In this document: positions 26,348 to 35,548 of the stretch, piece by piece
Numbering within the stretch: the first letter of the stretch is position 1
Layout: every line of letters starts with the position of its first letter
NCBI GenBank assembly: GCA_017525525.1
Contig: JAFXSQ010000025.1
Coordinates: forward strand, 1 to 39,864
DNA length: 39,864 bases
Source of the DNA: Lachnospiraceae bacterium
Lineage (GTDB): Bacteria > Bacillota > Clostridia > Lachnospirales > Lachnospiraceae
Direction: 5' to 3'
Translations under genes and position numbers: made by a program
Notes under the pieces: model-generated
Database searches by the model: none
The model's input: only the letters and a program-made list of their open reading frames with translations
What the model was told of the DNA's origin: nothing

Positions 26348-26390
26348 ACAAATAAAAGATTTGTATTTTTTCATATCGGTATAGTATAAT
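26348..26390 (+). promoter_or_regulatory. Promoter of the symporter gene with an overlapping inverted repeat
   Basis: The -10 box is TATAAT (26385-26390); TTGTAT (26361-26366) is the best -35 box, with an 18-base spacer. The inverted repeat ACAAAT-aaaag-ATTTGT (26348-26364) overlaps this -35 box, and another ACAAAT half lies near 26330. This is the geometry of a repressor operator; no regulator is encoded nearby. Confidence 0.55.
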
Positions 26391-26426
26391 GTAAAGCAGT
26401 TTCATGAATGACGAGGTACATAATTA

Positions 26427-28373
26427 ATGGACATTATAGATATCCTTAACCTTATAGGCGGAATAGGCCTCTTTCTCTTCGGCATGAACCTCATGGGTTC
26501 GTCTTTGGAAAAGCTTGCCGGCTCCGGATTGTCAAAAATATTGGAAAAGCTTACCACAGGTAAGAGCAAGCTTTCCGGCCAAATCAAGGGTTGGGGCTTG
26601 GGGCTCGGCGTTACAGGCATTATCCAGAGCTCGGCCGCAACAACCATCATGCTCATCGGCTTTGTTAACGCCGGAATCATGAAGCTTGCCTCCGCCATTC
26701 CGGTTGTCTACGGGGCAAATGTCGGAAGTACGGTTACGGCTCAGATTTTAAGGCTCGGCGACTTAGGCTCGGGCTCCATTATCATCACGCTGTTAAAGCC
26801 GTCCTCCTTTGCTCCCATGCTCGCCGCCATAGGCGCAGGCATGTACACCTTCTCAAAGAAAAAGAAGACAAAGGATGTGTCAGGCATACTGCTGGGACTC
26901 GGCATACTTTTCACTGGTATGACGCGCATGGAGGAGGTATTTGCTCCTCTTAAAAGCTCTGAGTCCTTCCAGAAGTTCTTCACCTCCTTCGAAAATCCCT
27001 TCCTGGGGATTTTGGCCGGTCTTGTGCTCACAGCCGTTATTCAGAGCTCGAGCGCTTCAGTCGGCATACTGCAGGCTCTTTCCGCAACCGGCTCGGTTAC
27101 ATGTGCAACCGCAGTCCCGATTATCATAGGCCAGAACATAGGCAAATGCATGACCATAATCTTAGGCAGTGTCGGAGCGAACAAGAAGGCAAAGAGGGTT
27201 TCGCTGTCTTATCTTATGTTTAACCTCCTCGGAGCGATATTCTTCACTGCTATTATCTACGGCATATATTACACCGTCGGCATACCGATGTTCGCCAATA
27301 CCGTCAACCGCGGCGACATAGCAAATATCCACCTGTTGTTCAACCTTATCATGAGCATCATACTCCTGCCGTTTACCGACGGCATGGTAAAGCTTACCGG
27401 AAAGCTGGTCAAGGATACCGACAGCGCGCCTGTCGACGAGTGGTTTTCAAAGCTCGACGATATGCTCTTAAAGACTCCCGCGGTTGCGCTTCTTCAGTGC
27501 CGCGAGCTTGTGAACGAACTTATCGAACGTCTTAAGGAAAGCTACTCCTCATCAGTCAATCAGATATCCCATTTCAGACCTGAGGTCTACGACAGGCTGT
27601 ACGAGAACGAAGCCTTCTTCGACCGGTGCGAGACGGAGCTTTCGGCCTACATATTAAAGATAAACAAGAACCGGCTGAACGACGATGATAAGGCAATGGT
27701 CGCCGAGATTTTAGGCTCCATAAGCGACTTCGAAAGGATTGGGGATTATAGCATAAGCATAGCCTTAACCGCCAAAGAAATGCACGAGCGCGGGATGAAG
27801 TTCTCACCGGCCGGCATGAACGAGATATACTGTATAACGGCTGCCACATCACAGTGCGTTCACTCCACTCTTAACGCCTTTCTTGAAAATGATCCGCAGC
27901 TTGCCATAAAAACCGAACCGCTTACAGAGGTCATAGACAAGCTCAAAGAGCTTATCAGGTCACACCATGTAGACAGACTTCAAACCGGCGACTGCGGTAT
28001 CGAGGGCGGTATATCACTCTTTGACATCACGACCTGCTTAGAGAGAATATCGGCTCACGCCGCCAACATAGCAATGCATGTTGTAAAGCGAAATACCGAC
28101 GATTCGGACTTTGATGAGCTCCACGGCCATGCAGGCGACAGAAAGAGCGAGGAATACAGGGCACTTTATTATTACTACGAAAATCAGTTTATAAAGCCCA
28201 TAAGCAGCGCAGTCACGATAACCTCGGACAATAAGCCCGAGCCGGATAAACCGAAGGCCGAAAAGACACCGTCTAAACCGGCAAAGGATAAATCCGACAA
28301 GAACAAAGAAAAGCCGGGCAAAGCAAAATCTGATAAATCAAAATCAGACAAGTCCAAGAAATCATCAAAATAG
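26427..28373 (+). CDS. Na/phosphate cotransporter family protein with PhoU-like C-terminal region
   Basis: The 648-residue protein has about eight to nine membrane helices in its first 340 residues. The two QSS repeat signatures of Na/Pi symporters are present (IIQSSAATT near 66, VIQSSSASVG near 205), as are GANVGSTVTA and GQNIGKCMT. Residues about 350-560 are helical and PhoU-like (ILGSISDFERIGDYSISIA). The last 45 or so residues are an unusual Lys/Ser/Asp/Pro-rich tail (SDKSKSDKSKKSSK) of low complexity. GAGG is ten bases before the ATG. Predicted to import phosphate with Na+ or to act in phosphate homeostasis. It stands alone with a terminator behind it. Confidence 0.9.
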   Translation: MDIIDILNLIGGIGLFLFGMNLMGSSLEKLAGSGLSKILEKLTTGKSKLSGQIKGWGLGLGVTGIIQSSAATTIMLIGFVNAGIMKLASAIPVVYGANVGSTVTAQILRLGDLGSGSIIITLLKPSSFAPMLAAIGAGMYTFSKKKKTKDVSGILLGLGILFTGMTRMEEVFAPLKSSESFQKFFTSFENPFLGILAGLVLTAVIQSSSASVGILQALSATGSVTCATAVPIIIGQNIGKCMTIILGSVGANKKAKRVSLSYLMFNLLGAIFFTAIIYGIYYTVGIPMFANTVNRGDIANIHLLFNLIMSIILLPFTDGMVKLTGKLVKDTDSAPVDEWFSKLDDMLLKTPAVALLQCRELVNELIERLKESYSSSVNQISHFRPEVYDRLYENEAFFDRCETELSAYILKINKNRLNDDDKAMVAEILGSISDFERIGDYSISIALTAKEMHERGMKFSPAGMNEIYCITAATSQCVHSTLNAFLENDPQLAIKTEPLTEVIDKLKELIRSHHVDRLQTGDCGIEGGISLFDITTCLERISAHAANIAMHVVKRNTDDSDFDELHGHAGDRKSEEYRALYYYYENQFIKPISSAVTITSDNKPEPDKPKAEKTPSKPAKDKSDKNKEKPGKAKSDKSKSDKSKKSSK

Positions 28374-28412
28374 CATTCATCAGAATAGCTTTGTTGATTT
28401 AATATCATTAAG

Positions 28413-28446
28413 AAAACCGACAGTCCGTAAGGACTGCCGGTTTTTT
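28413..28446. terminator. Bidirectional intrinsic terminator
   Basis: AAAACCGACAGTCC pairs with GGACTGCCGGTTTT around GTAA, with one mismatch, and is followed by T6 on the plus strand and by TTTTCTTAAT on the minus strand. It lies between two convergent genes and can stop transcripts from both the symporter and the large ABC transporter. Confidence 0.9.
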
Positions 28447-28465
28447 AATTGCATTATACTGTTTT

Positions 28466-31400
28466 CTATTCCGTTCTTAATGCTGCGACCGGATCGCTCT
28501 TTGCAGCTTTTCTCGAAGGTATGATTCCTCCTATAAGTGTGAGTACCACACTCAATGCCACAAGAATAACGGCTCCGGTTACCGGAAGCGCCGCATTAAC
28601 AGGCTGATCGGTAAAGTGGTGAATAATAGCATTTCCCGGTATGAGAAGGATAAGTGTTATAACTATTCCGAGTACTCCGGCCAGCAGACCGATAATAAAG
28701 GTCTCAGCATTGAACACCTGGGAGATATTATGCTTCGAAGCTCCTATCGCCCTCAGAATACCGATCTCCTTTCTTCTCTCAAGCACGCTTATGTAGGTTA
28801 TAACGCCTATCATGATAGACGAAACGACCAACGAGATAGACACAAATGCGATCAGGACATAGCTGATTGCGTTAGTGATATCGGTAACCGAGCTCATCAT
28901 GGTTCCGACTATATCAGTGTAGACGATAACCTTATCCTCATCCTCCACACGCATACGGTCATTATAGGCATCAAGTATATCCTTGATCTTGCCCTTGCTT
29001 TCAAAGTCCTTCGGATATATGGTTACCATGTTCGGCTTATCGTCACTTACATAAGAAAGCTTTCTTAAATTGCTTTCATAAGATGCAACCTCCGTGGACA
29101 TCATAGCGGCAAGGAGTTCATTCATCTCCTGTTCGGACATATTCATCTTTATAGCCTCAGAGAAAGCTTCTTCATCGAAGGCAAAGGCGTCCTGTAACTT
29201 ATCGCCCATACCGTTCATGGCATCCTCCATGCTCTTTTGTATCCTGCCTCCGAGCTCCTTCATCACTGCTTCCATCATGCTCTGTATTCCGGACGAAAGA
29301 CCGGATGCTAAGGATGAAGAATACTTAGCCATTGTCTCTGCCATCTTCGCCTCAAGCCCTGAGGTGTCAAGACTTGAGCCAACATAGTTCATTATCAGCC
29401 CCTGTGCCTGGTCTGTTGCCATGTAGCCGGAGAACGAATCCATAAGCTTGGTCGGATCGGGCTTGCCGTTGGCTTGTGCAAATGCCGTATAGCCTGCTAC
29501 AAGTTGTGTCACTATGCCATTCAACTGTTCCTCAGATATCTGCACCTGCGACAGTTTATCTATCATGGAAAGCGCCGTTCCGGCAACAAGTGCCTGAGCC
29601 TCTGTACTGTTAATGTACTCCGTCATATGTGCGGCAAGCTCAGCCTGATCCGTGTAACCACGGGCCTCCGCGTATTGCTGATACCCCGCAAAAAGCGATG
29701 CCGCAAGATTGCCCAATTCTTCAGTGTTTATAACGGTGCCTCCGACCGACTTAACAAGCTCCGTTACACTCGAGGCTATAACCTGCTTTGCCTCGGGAGT
29801 ACTCATGTACTCGGATATGGAGTCTCTTAATTTGCTGTAGTCCGTAGCCGGATCACCCGCCGCATAGGCAAGATATCCCTGCAGCATGGAATTAAACAGA
29901 CTGCTCATTCCTTCTGCGGTTACATTAAGCTTAACCCCCGACATAAGACTTGCTATATCCGCCTGCGAAAGCTGCGGAAGGCTTAAATTAAAGGAGTTCA
30001 TGTCTACCACTCCGGACAGATCATAGCTTCCCATATCAAGCCCGCTCATATCAAAGGCGAGCGCCTCGTTATCGATAGAAAATGCTTCCTGCATCTTCTT
30101 CTCATCTATCGAGAACATGTTGCTCATGTCCATCTCTTTCTTTACTTCCTCGCCGAAGGGCGTTCCGGTAAAGACATTGGTTTTTGGATCTGCAAGCTGC
30201 TGCTTTACTATCTCGCTTTCCTGCGCAAGCTTCTGTACATGCTCGCCTAAGGTATATGGGTAATTGATGCCAAGCTGGAGAATGGCCGTAACTGAGTTCT
30301 CCTTCGGCTTTACAACACCGACGATCTTCACATCCTCGCCCGCCTCGGCAAGCTTTCTTATATACTCCTCATCACCGGATTTGTCCGTCCATACCTTATA
30401 CTCATCATCATATACATAGTAATCCGTGGGGGACACAAGCTTAAAGCTTATGCCTATAAAATCCTCATATTTGTATGTGCTCTCGGTTATATCTGCCTCG
30501 TACTTTTCTCCGGAAGCAAATGCATTGACTATGGTGTCAAGCTCAGCCGGATCCTTAATTCCCATGGCATAAAGCGCTATATCCGCAATACGTCCTTTGT
30601 TGGTAAGCACTACCACACACTCGTTGTAGTTCTCGGGCCAGTGTCCTGCCATCATATCATACTGCCCTTCGTACAACGACTCGTCCCTCGGCATCTGAAA
30701 GAATACGTCCGAACTGCTCACAGTGGACATAATGCTGCTCATACCATCCATGGTACCAAAGCCCAATGCAGCAAAGGTCTGATCCGGATTGACCTGTCTG
30801 GCCTTCCCGTAATTCAGGCTATACAAAACCGGAGGCACACCATAGGTGTACTCGACAGCCCTAGTGTACTGACTTACACCGCTTTCATCACTGTCTAAGA
30901 AGGCTTTTAATGACTGAAGGTCATTCGAAGCGATTGTTGCAAACGCCTTGGTTGCCAGTTTAAGCTCCTGAACCTCCACATCCGCTTTTTCTTCCTGCTC
31001 ATCATCCTGAAGCTGAGGCATAAGCGATGTAAGGTCAAAGCTCTGGCTCGTAATCTGAAGTGGGTACTCCTTTAAGGTCTCCTCTTCGATATTATTGATA
31101 TAAATGTTTACTCCGTTAGACAACGACAGAATCAGTGCTATTCCGATTATTCCTATGGAACCCGCAAATGCAACGAGTATCGTCCTGGCAAGCTTTGTTC
31201 TTAAGTTGTTAAAGCTTAAGACAAGCGCCGTTAAAAACGACATCGAGGCTTTGCCCATGTTCTTATGCTCGGCGCCCTCATCCTTTAATTCCTCAGGCTG
31301 CACCGGCATCGTATCATCCGTTATGTGACCGTCCTTAAGCTTTACTATTCTTGTTGCATAGGCCTCCGCAAGCTCAGGGTTATGTGTAACCATTATAACC

Positions 31401-31975
31401 AGCCTGTCCTTTGCAACTTCCTTTAGGAGGTCCATGACCTGTATACTGGTCTCGGAATCCAGGGCGCCTGTAGGCTCGTCCGCAAGAAGGATCTCAGGAT
31501 CATTTACCAAAGCGCGCGCTATGGCAACTCTCTGCATCTGCCCGCCGGAAAGCTGACTCGGAAGCTTGTGCATGTGCTCCTCAAGTCCAACTTTTATGAG
31601 AGCATCCTTGGCTCTCTGAACACGCTCCTTCTTTGAGACGCCGGATATCGTAAGGGCAAGCTCAACATTTGACAGAATATTCTGGTGCGGAATCAGGTTG
31701 TAGCTCTGAAATATAAAGCCTACAGCATGGTTCCTGTAGGAGTCCCAGTCCCTGTCGGAATACTTCTTTGTAGAGATTCCGTTAATAATAAGATCACCCG
31801 AATTGTATCTGTCAAGTCCTCCGATTATGTTTAGGAGGGTAGTCTTGCCCGACCCCGAAGGGCCTAAAATCGCAACGAACTCGTTATCCCTTAAGGCAAG
31901 GCTTACGTCATCGAGCGCAAGCTGTATCCGACCACCTGTCTTATACTGCTTTTTGATATTCTTGATTTGAAGCAT
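28466..31975 (-). CDS. Giant ABC transporter, fused ATPase and FtsX-type permease with repeat-bearing ectodomain
   Basis: The protein has 1169 residues. The ATPase comes first: Walker A GPSGSGKT (38-45), LSGGQ (142-146), Walker B ILLADEP (162-168) and H-loop THNP. A first helix lies at about 264-288. A very long external domain (about 290-1030) follows, then three helices (about 1036-1062, 1090-1114, 1133-1154) with the FtsX motif [19 protein letters not shown]. The order is that of MacB-type mechanotransmission transporters, but the usual external part is about 200-250 residues. The extra part includes three tandem helical repeats at about 689-754, 755-818 and 819-874. AGGAGA precedes the ATG. 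Export of peptides or envelope signalling is inferred. Confidence 0.9.
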   Translation of the reverse strand: MLQIKNIKKQYKTGGRIQLALDDVSLALRDNEFVAILGPSGSGKTTLLNIIGGLDRYNSGDLIINGISTKKYSDRDWDSYRNHAVGFIFQSYNLIPHQNILSNVELALTISGVSKKERVQRAKDALIKVGLEEHMHKLPSQLSGGQMQRVAIARALVNDPEILLADEPTGALDSETSIQVMDLLKEVAKDRLVIMVTHNPELAEAYATRIVKLKDGHITDDTMPVQPEELKDEGAEHKNMGKASMSFLTALVLSFNNLRTKLARTILVAFAGSIGIIGIALILSLSNGVNIYINNIEEETLKEYPLQITSQSFDLTSLMPQLQDDEQEEKADVEVQELKLATKAFATIASNDLQSLKAFLDSDESGVSQYTRAVEYTYGVPPVLYSLNYGKARQVNPDQTFAALGFGTMDGMSSIMSTVSSSDVFFQMPRDESLYEGQYDMMAGHWPENYNECVVVLTNKGRIADIALYAMGIKDPAELDTIVNAFASGEKYEADITESTYKYEDFIGISFKLVSPTDYYVYDDEYKVWTDKSGDEEYIRKLAEAGEDVKIVGVVKPKENSVTAILQLGINYPYTLGEHVQKLAQESEIVKQQLADPKTNVFTGTPFGEEVKKEMDMSNMFSIDEKKMQEAFSIDNEALAFDMSGLDMGSYDLSGVVDMNSFNLSLPQLSQADIASLMSGVKLNVTAEGMSSLFNSMLQGYLAYAAGDPATDYSKLRDSISEYMSTPEAKQVIASSVTELVKSVGGTVINTEELGNLAASLFAGYQQYAEARGYTDQAELAAHMTEYINSTEAQALVAGTALSMIDKLSQVQISEEQLNGIVTQLVAGYTAFAQANGKPDPTKLMDSFSGYMATDQAQGLIMNYVGSSLDTSGLEAKMAETMAKYSSSLASGLSSGIQSMMEAVMKELGGRIQKSMEDAMNGMGDKLQDAFAFDEEAFSEAIKMNMSEQEMNELLAAMMSTEVASYESNLRKLSYVSDDKPNMVTIYPKDFESKGKIKDILDAYNDRMRVEDEDKVIVYTDIVGTMMSSVTDITNAISYVLIAFVSISLVVSSIMIGVITYISVLERRKEIGILRAIGASKHNISQVFNAETFIIGLLAGVLGIVITLILLIPGNAIIHHFTDQPVNAALPVTGAVILVALSVVLTLIGGIIPSRKAAKSDPVAALRTE

Positions 31976-32035
31976 ATATCAGTCTCCTGTTTTTTTATTA
32001 TTCTTATCTTTGGTAAAAAAGTATTATAACTTATA

Positions 32036-32251
32036 TCATATTTCATCCGGGTTGTCATCTGTATTATCGCCTTTGTATTCATACAGAAGCTTTAAGGCAT
32101 TTTCCTCCGAGGCCTGTTCTATCTGATCCTCATGCCCCGTCAATGCCGCAAAGGGCGCAAACTGCGCCGCCCTGTCATAAAGGCTCATATGAGTTCTCTT
32201 GTCCGACACATGATGCGGAAGGTTGATTATATCCGAGTAATCCCTGCTCAT
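32036..32251 (-). CDS. YolD-like small protein
   Basis: The product is 71 residues. SDIINLPHHVS, then HMSLYDRAAQFAPFAALTG, match the short YolD-like family that accompanies Y-family polymerases in Firmicutes. Its ATG overlaps the polymerase stop as ATGA, and GGAGG sits in the end of the polymerase gene, so translation is coupled. The C-terminus is acidic. Family members are thought to modulate the error-prone polymerase, by analogy with UmuD, but this is not established. Confidence 0.85.
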   Translation of the reverse strand: MSRDYSDIINLPHHVSDKRTHMSLYDRAAQFAPFAALTGHEDQIEQASEENALKLLYEYKGDNTDDNPDEI

Positions 32252-33735
32252 GCCCTGTGTCCTCCTATCTGCTCATTACGGCTCTTCATGGTCGCTCCTT
32301 CCACGAAATTCGTTCCCTTAAGCACTGCATTCTTGCCGTATTTCTTCTTTATGTCGAGAAGAGCCTTCTGAAGGTTCTTCTCCCTTTCGTCCTGTTTTTC
32401 TTCTCTCTCTATCGTCTGCAGGTCCGTCATCAGATCAAGCTGCACGAACTCGCTTGCCTGTCTTCCTTCCTCTTCGGTTTTAAGTCTTGCCGCGACCACA
32501 TATATCCTACGAACCAAAAGTCCTTTGTCGACTATGTTATCATAAAGCTGTGTTACCGCATCTATTATCCTGCTTGAAGAAGATGTGTATTTGCCCAGAT
32601 TTGCAGTGCCGTGAGCCGGCTTCGGAACTAATCTTCCGTAATGATCCGCTTTAACCTCACCCTTGTAGTTTACCTTCCTCTCCGGATCGGTAAGGTTGTC
32701 TATATCGTAGCACACCGTGAGCACCATCTGGTCCGTTACCATATGCTTCTCAACTAAGGACAATACCAGAGCATCGGTCATCTCCATGGTAACTATCCTT
32801 GCCTTATCCGCCGTGTAAGGCATCGAGAGCACTTGGCCTGAGCTTAATGAATTTGACTGGGGCTTATACATCTTTATGTCCTCAATCCCGACCGGCTCCC
32901 ACCCCCAGGCGTGATCTATAAGAAGCTCGGCATTTATACCGAACATCTTGTACAGGATGTCCTCGTTTTCTATCGACAGTCTGGCTATATCACCCATGGT
33001 GTATAGCCCCGCGCCCTCAAGCTTTCTTGAGTAGCCTCGGCCGACCCTCCAGAAATCGGTTAACGGCCTGTGGCTCCAAAGCTTCTCACGGTAGCTCATC
33101 TCGTCAAGCTCGGCAATCCTTACGCCGTCCGCATCGGGTTCGATATGCTTTGCAACTATATCCATCGCAATCTTCGCAAGGTAAAGGTTCGTGCCGATGC
33201 CCGCTGTCGCAGTTATGCCTGTCTCGGTCAGAACCTCCTTTATCATGCGCATCGCAAGCTCGTGAGCAGTAACCCCGTAGGTATTCAGATAATGCGTCGC
33301 ATCTATAAAGACCTCATCCACCGAATAGACATGTATATCCTCCGGAGCTATATGCCGCATGTATATCTTGAATATCCTTGTGCTGTACTCCATATAAAGC
33401 GCCATGCGGGGAGTGGCAGTGATATAGGAAAGCTCAAGCGCAGGATTGCCGTCAAGCTCCGTTGAAATGTATGATGAACCGGACAGCATATGCCCCGGAG
33501 CAAGCATGCGACGCTCGTTGTTTACCTGCTTAACCCTCTCCACAACTTCAAAAAGCCTTGCGCGTCCGGGTATCCCGTATGCTTTAAGAGACGGGGACAC
33601 GGCAAGGCAGATTGTTTTCTCCGTACGGCTCGCATCCGCCACGACAAGGTTCGTGGTCAGGGGGTTTAAGCCTTTCTCCGCGCACTCGACGGAGGCATAA
33701 AATGATTTGAGATCAATGGCGATATATTGTTTCAT
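32248..33735 (-). CDS. Y-family DNA polymerase (translesion, UmuC/UvrX-like)
   Basis: This 495-residue polymerase copies past damaged bases. The catalytic acids are in place: IDLKSFYASVECAE (Asp8) and HVYSVDEVFID (Asp140, Glu141). The palm and fingers (AVSPSLKAYG), helix-hairpin-helix region (FWRVGRGYSRKLEGAG) and little-finger domain follow, and the C-terminus is basic and helical (KKKYGKNAVLKGTNF). The family is the UmuC-like group paired with YolD in Firmicutes. The ribosome binding site is weak (GGA). No LexA-type box is visible upstream; the gap is filled by a large hairpin element. Confidence 0.92.
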   Translation of the reverse strand: MKQYIAIDLKSFYASVECAEKGLNPLTTNLVVADASRTEKTICLAVSPSLKAYGIPGRARLFEVVERVKQVNNERRMLAPGHMLSGSSYISTELDGNPALELSYITATPRMALYMEYSTRIFKIYMRHIAPEDIHVYSVDEVFIDATHYLNTYGVTAHELAMRMIKEVLTETGITATAGIGTNLYLAKIAMDIVAKHIEPDADGVRIAELDEMSYREKLWSHRPLTDFWRVGRGYSRKLEGAGLYTMGDIARLSIENEDILYKMFGINAELLIDHAWGWEPVGIEDIKMYKPQSNSLSSGQVLSMPYTADKARIVTMEMTDALVLSLVEKHMVTDQMVLTVCYDIDNLTDPERKVNYKGEVKADHYGRLVPKPAHGTANLGKYTSSSSRIIDAVTQLYDNIVDKGLLVRRIYVVAARLKTEEEGRQASEFVQLDLMTDLQTIEREEKQDEREKNLQKALLDIKKKYGKNAVLKGTNFVEGATMKSRNEQIGGHRA

Positions 33736-33745
33736 TTATTCCGAT

Positions 33746-34030
33746 GCACCTACGTACATACACGAAAAGCACGCAGGACGTTCGCACTTAGCTGAGACCT
33801 TAGCGAACGAAGTGAGCTTAGTTCGAAGCTACACAGAGTACTATTTCACGACTTGCGGTTCGGGCTTAGCCGACTCGCAAGCTCGTCGGAGCCCTGTCGC
33901 ATGGGCGGTATCAACGACTCACTTCGTTCGTCGGATACACGCTCCAGCCCTTCTAAGCTCGTGAAAAACCTCGCTAAGAAGGGACGCCGCTCTATAGCCT
34001 GCTTAGCTTTTATGTATGTACTCACGGTGC
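33746..34030. repeat. Large nested-hairpin intergenic element (copy 2)
   Basis: This element fills the 305-base gap between trxB and the polymerase gene. The ends pair as GCACC..GTACATAC..GAAAAGC..GCAGG (33746-33777) with CCTGC..GCTTTT..GTATGTAC..GGTGC (33998-34030). Inside are hairpins GGGCT..CCGAC with GTCGG.AGCCC, GTATC..CGAC with GTCGGATAC, and CCTTCTAAGC with GCTAAGAAGG. The last encloses CTCGTGAAAAACCTCG, the exact complement of 17710-17725. GGGACGCCGCTCTATAGCC at 33981-33999 matches 7512-7530 in reverse. No protein frame of interest is present. It links the three elements into one family. Confidence 0.75.
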
Positions 34031-34040
34031 TGTTTATTTA

Positions 34041-34946
34041 TCACTTCACATAGTCAACTGCGGCGAGGGCTGCCACGGTTCCGTCGGCGGCAGCGGTGGT
34101 GAGCTGGCGGACGGTCTTGGTGCGGCAGTCGCCTGCCGTGAAGATACCGGGGATGTTCGTGCGGCAATCCTCGAAAGCAATAACGTATCCTGCGCTGTCA
34201 AGTTCGACAATGTCCTTGACAAACTCTGTGTCAGGTACCTGACCGACTGCGATAAAGCATCCGTCTACCGCAAGGCTGCCCTTCTCGCCTGTTTTATGGT
34301 CCGTATAGTTAAGAGCCGAAAGCTTTCCTTCGCCCGTAAGGCTGTCTACGGTAACATCCGTAAGGAAGTGAACATTCTCTTTGGATCTCAAGAGTTCCAA
34401 GGTCGATGGTTCACCCCTGAAGCCGTCGCGACGATGAACTATTGTCACGGACTCGCAATAATTCGATAAGAATACTGCGTCGTCAAGAGCGGTATTACCT
34501 CCTCCGCAGATAGCAGTCTTCTTCTTGCGGTAGAACATACCGTCGCAGGTTGCGCAGTAGCTTACTCCCGCGCCCGCGAATTCGTCCTCACCCGGCACAT
34601 TAAGCTTTCTTCTCTTGGCGCCCGTAGCGATTATAACTGAAGCGCCCTCGTACTTGTCTACTGTGGTAGTCACTATAAAACCTTCATCCGACTTTGTTAC
34701 CTCCGTCACGGTCTCATTCTTAAACTCCATGCCAAGAGCTGACGCCTGCTCGTAAAGAGCCGTCACAAACTCAAAGCCCGAGATATTCTTAAAACCGGGG
34801 TAATTGGCTATCTCCGGCGAATTGACTATCTGACCGCCGTAGGTTGCCCCCTCTAAGACAAGCGCCTGCTTCCCCGCGCGCTGCACGTAAATAGCTGCAG
34901 TCAGTCCCGCGGTACCGGCGCCGATTATTATCACATCGTATTTCAT
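34041..34946 (-). CDS. trxB: Thioredoxin reductase
   Basis: TrxB passes electrons from NAD(P)H through FAD to thioredoxin. The FAD site is IIGAGTAGLTAA (7-18), the redox centre CATC (Cys131, Cys134), the nucleotide site ICGGGNTALDDA, and GIFTAGDCR closes the FAD domain. At 301 residues it has the usual size. The open frame extends 38 codons further upstream into an intergenic repeat; the ATG at 34946 has GAGAGGA nine bases upstream and gives the canonical N-terminus. It lies 154 bases after trxA, separated by a palindromic repeat. Confidence 0.96.
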   Translation of the reverse strand: MKYDVIIIGAGTAGLTAAIYVQRAGKQALVLEGATYGGQIVNSPEIANYPGFKNISGFEFVTALYEQASALGMEFKNETVTEVTKSDEGFIVTTTVDKYEGASVIIATGAKRRKLNVPGEDEFAGAGVSYCATCDGMFYRKKKTAICGGGNTALDDAVFLSNYCESVTIVHRRDGFRGEPSTLELLRSKENVHFLTDVTVDSLTGEGKLSALNYTDHKTGEKGSLAVDGCFIAVGQVPDTEFVKDIVELDSAGYVIAFEDCRTNIPGIFTAGDCRTKTVRQLTTAAADGTVAALAAVDYVK

Positions 34947-34965
34947 AAATCGTATCCTCTCTAAA

Positions 34966-35100
34966 ATTCTTCGCTTCCTGTTGCTTCGCAAGCCCTCGCA
35001 TTTCGTCATAAGGGGTACCGCTTGCGGTGGATTCCTTATGACATCGACGGCCGGCACCATACTGCTTCGCAGTATGATCAGCGTCGCTCAGGATGACGCC
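34966..35100. repeat. Palindromic repeat region between trxA and trxB
   Basis: The region begins ATTCTTCGCTTC and ends GCTCAGGATGACGCC, the two halves of the short repeat found elsewhere in the window, with about 100 extra bases between them. The insert contains the hairpin CATAAGG...CCTTATG and ATACTGCTTCGCAGTAT (35059-35075). The latter recurs almost exactly near 39813-39829. It may attenuate trxB expression relative to trxA. Confidence 0.55.
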
Positions 35101-35412
35101 TTATAATCCGAGTGCCTTAAGAAGCTGATCCTTCGGAAGCGCTCCGACCGACTTGCCTGCTACCTCTCCATCCTTGAACAGGAATACACAAGGGATACTC
35201 ATTACGCTGTATTTTTCGGCAAGAGAGCCGTTGGCGTCAACGTCAACCTTACATACCTTCACGTCATCTCTCTCATCCGAGATCTGCTCTACTATGGGGC
35301 CGAGCATCTTGCACGGTCCGCACCAGCTTGCCCAGAAATCAACTATAACGGGCTTATCGCTCTTTAATACCTCTTCCTCAAAGTTTGCTTCGTTCAAATG
35401 TAATGCTGCCAT
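35101..35412 (-). CDS. trxA: Thioredoxin
   Basis: The product is 103 residues. The active site WCGPC (30-34) sits in FWASWCGPCKMLGP. The cis-proline is at 74 in MSIPCVF; the residue after it is Cys75, where most thioredoxins have Thr. The ribosome binding site AAGGAGG is strong. It precedes trxB in the same direction, so the two make a thioredoxin system. A TATAAT-like sequence lies about 40 bases upstream of the ATG but has no good -35 partner. Confidence 0.96.
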   Translation of the reverse strand: MAALHLNEANFEEEVLKSDKPVIVDFWASWCGPCKMLGPIVEQISDERDDVKVCKVDVDANGSLAEKYSVMSIPCVFLFKDGEVAGKSVGALPKDQLLKALGL

Positions 35413-35452
35413 ATCCTTTTCCTCCTTAGTTTTTTATTATAAGTTTTTTATA

Positions 35453-35515
35453 AGATTATTCGCTACGCTCAGGATGACACGTGTCATGACTTAAGGCCTA
35501 TATCACGAAGAATCT
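35453..35515. repeat. Short palindromic repeat upstream of trxA
   Basis: AGATTATTCGCTACGCTCAG at the left faces CACGAAGAATCT at the right. The centre is the perfect 14-base palindrome ATGACACGTGTCAT (35474-35487). It belongs to the same repeat class as copies at 14.9, 25.7, 35.0 and 38.2 kb and separates the GTPase gene from trxA. Confidence 0.65.
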
Positions 35516-35548
35516 CATTGAATTGTTATAAATTAAATTGTGTACAAT

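Noticed and set aside
33746-34030. LexA/SOS box upstream of the Y-family polymerase
   Set aside because: CGAAC and GTTCG are present but 12 bases apart, not the four-base spacing of Firmicute LexA sites; they belong to hairpins of the repeat element.
34947-35060. 38-codon N-terminal extension of TrxB
   Set aside because: It is translated repeat DNA; the internal ATG has a good ribosome binding site and matches family starts.
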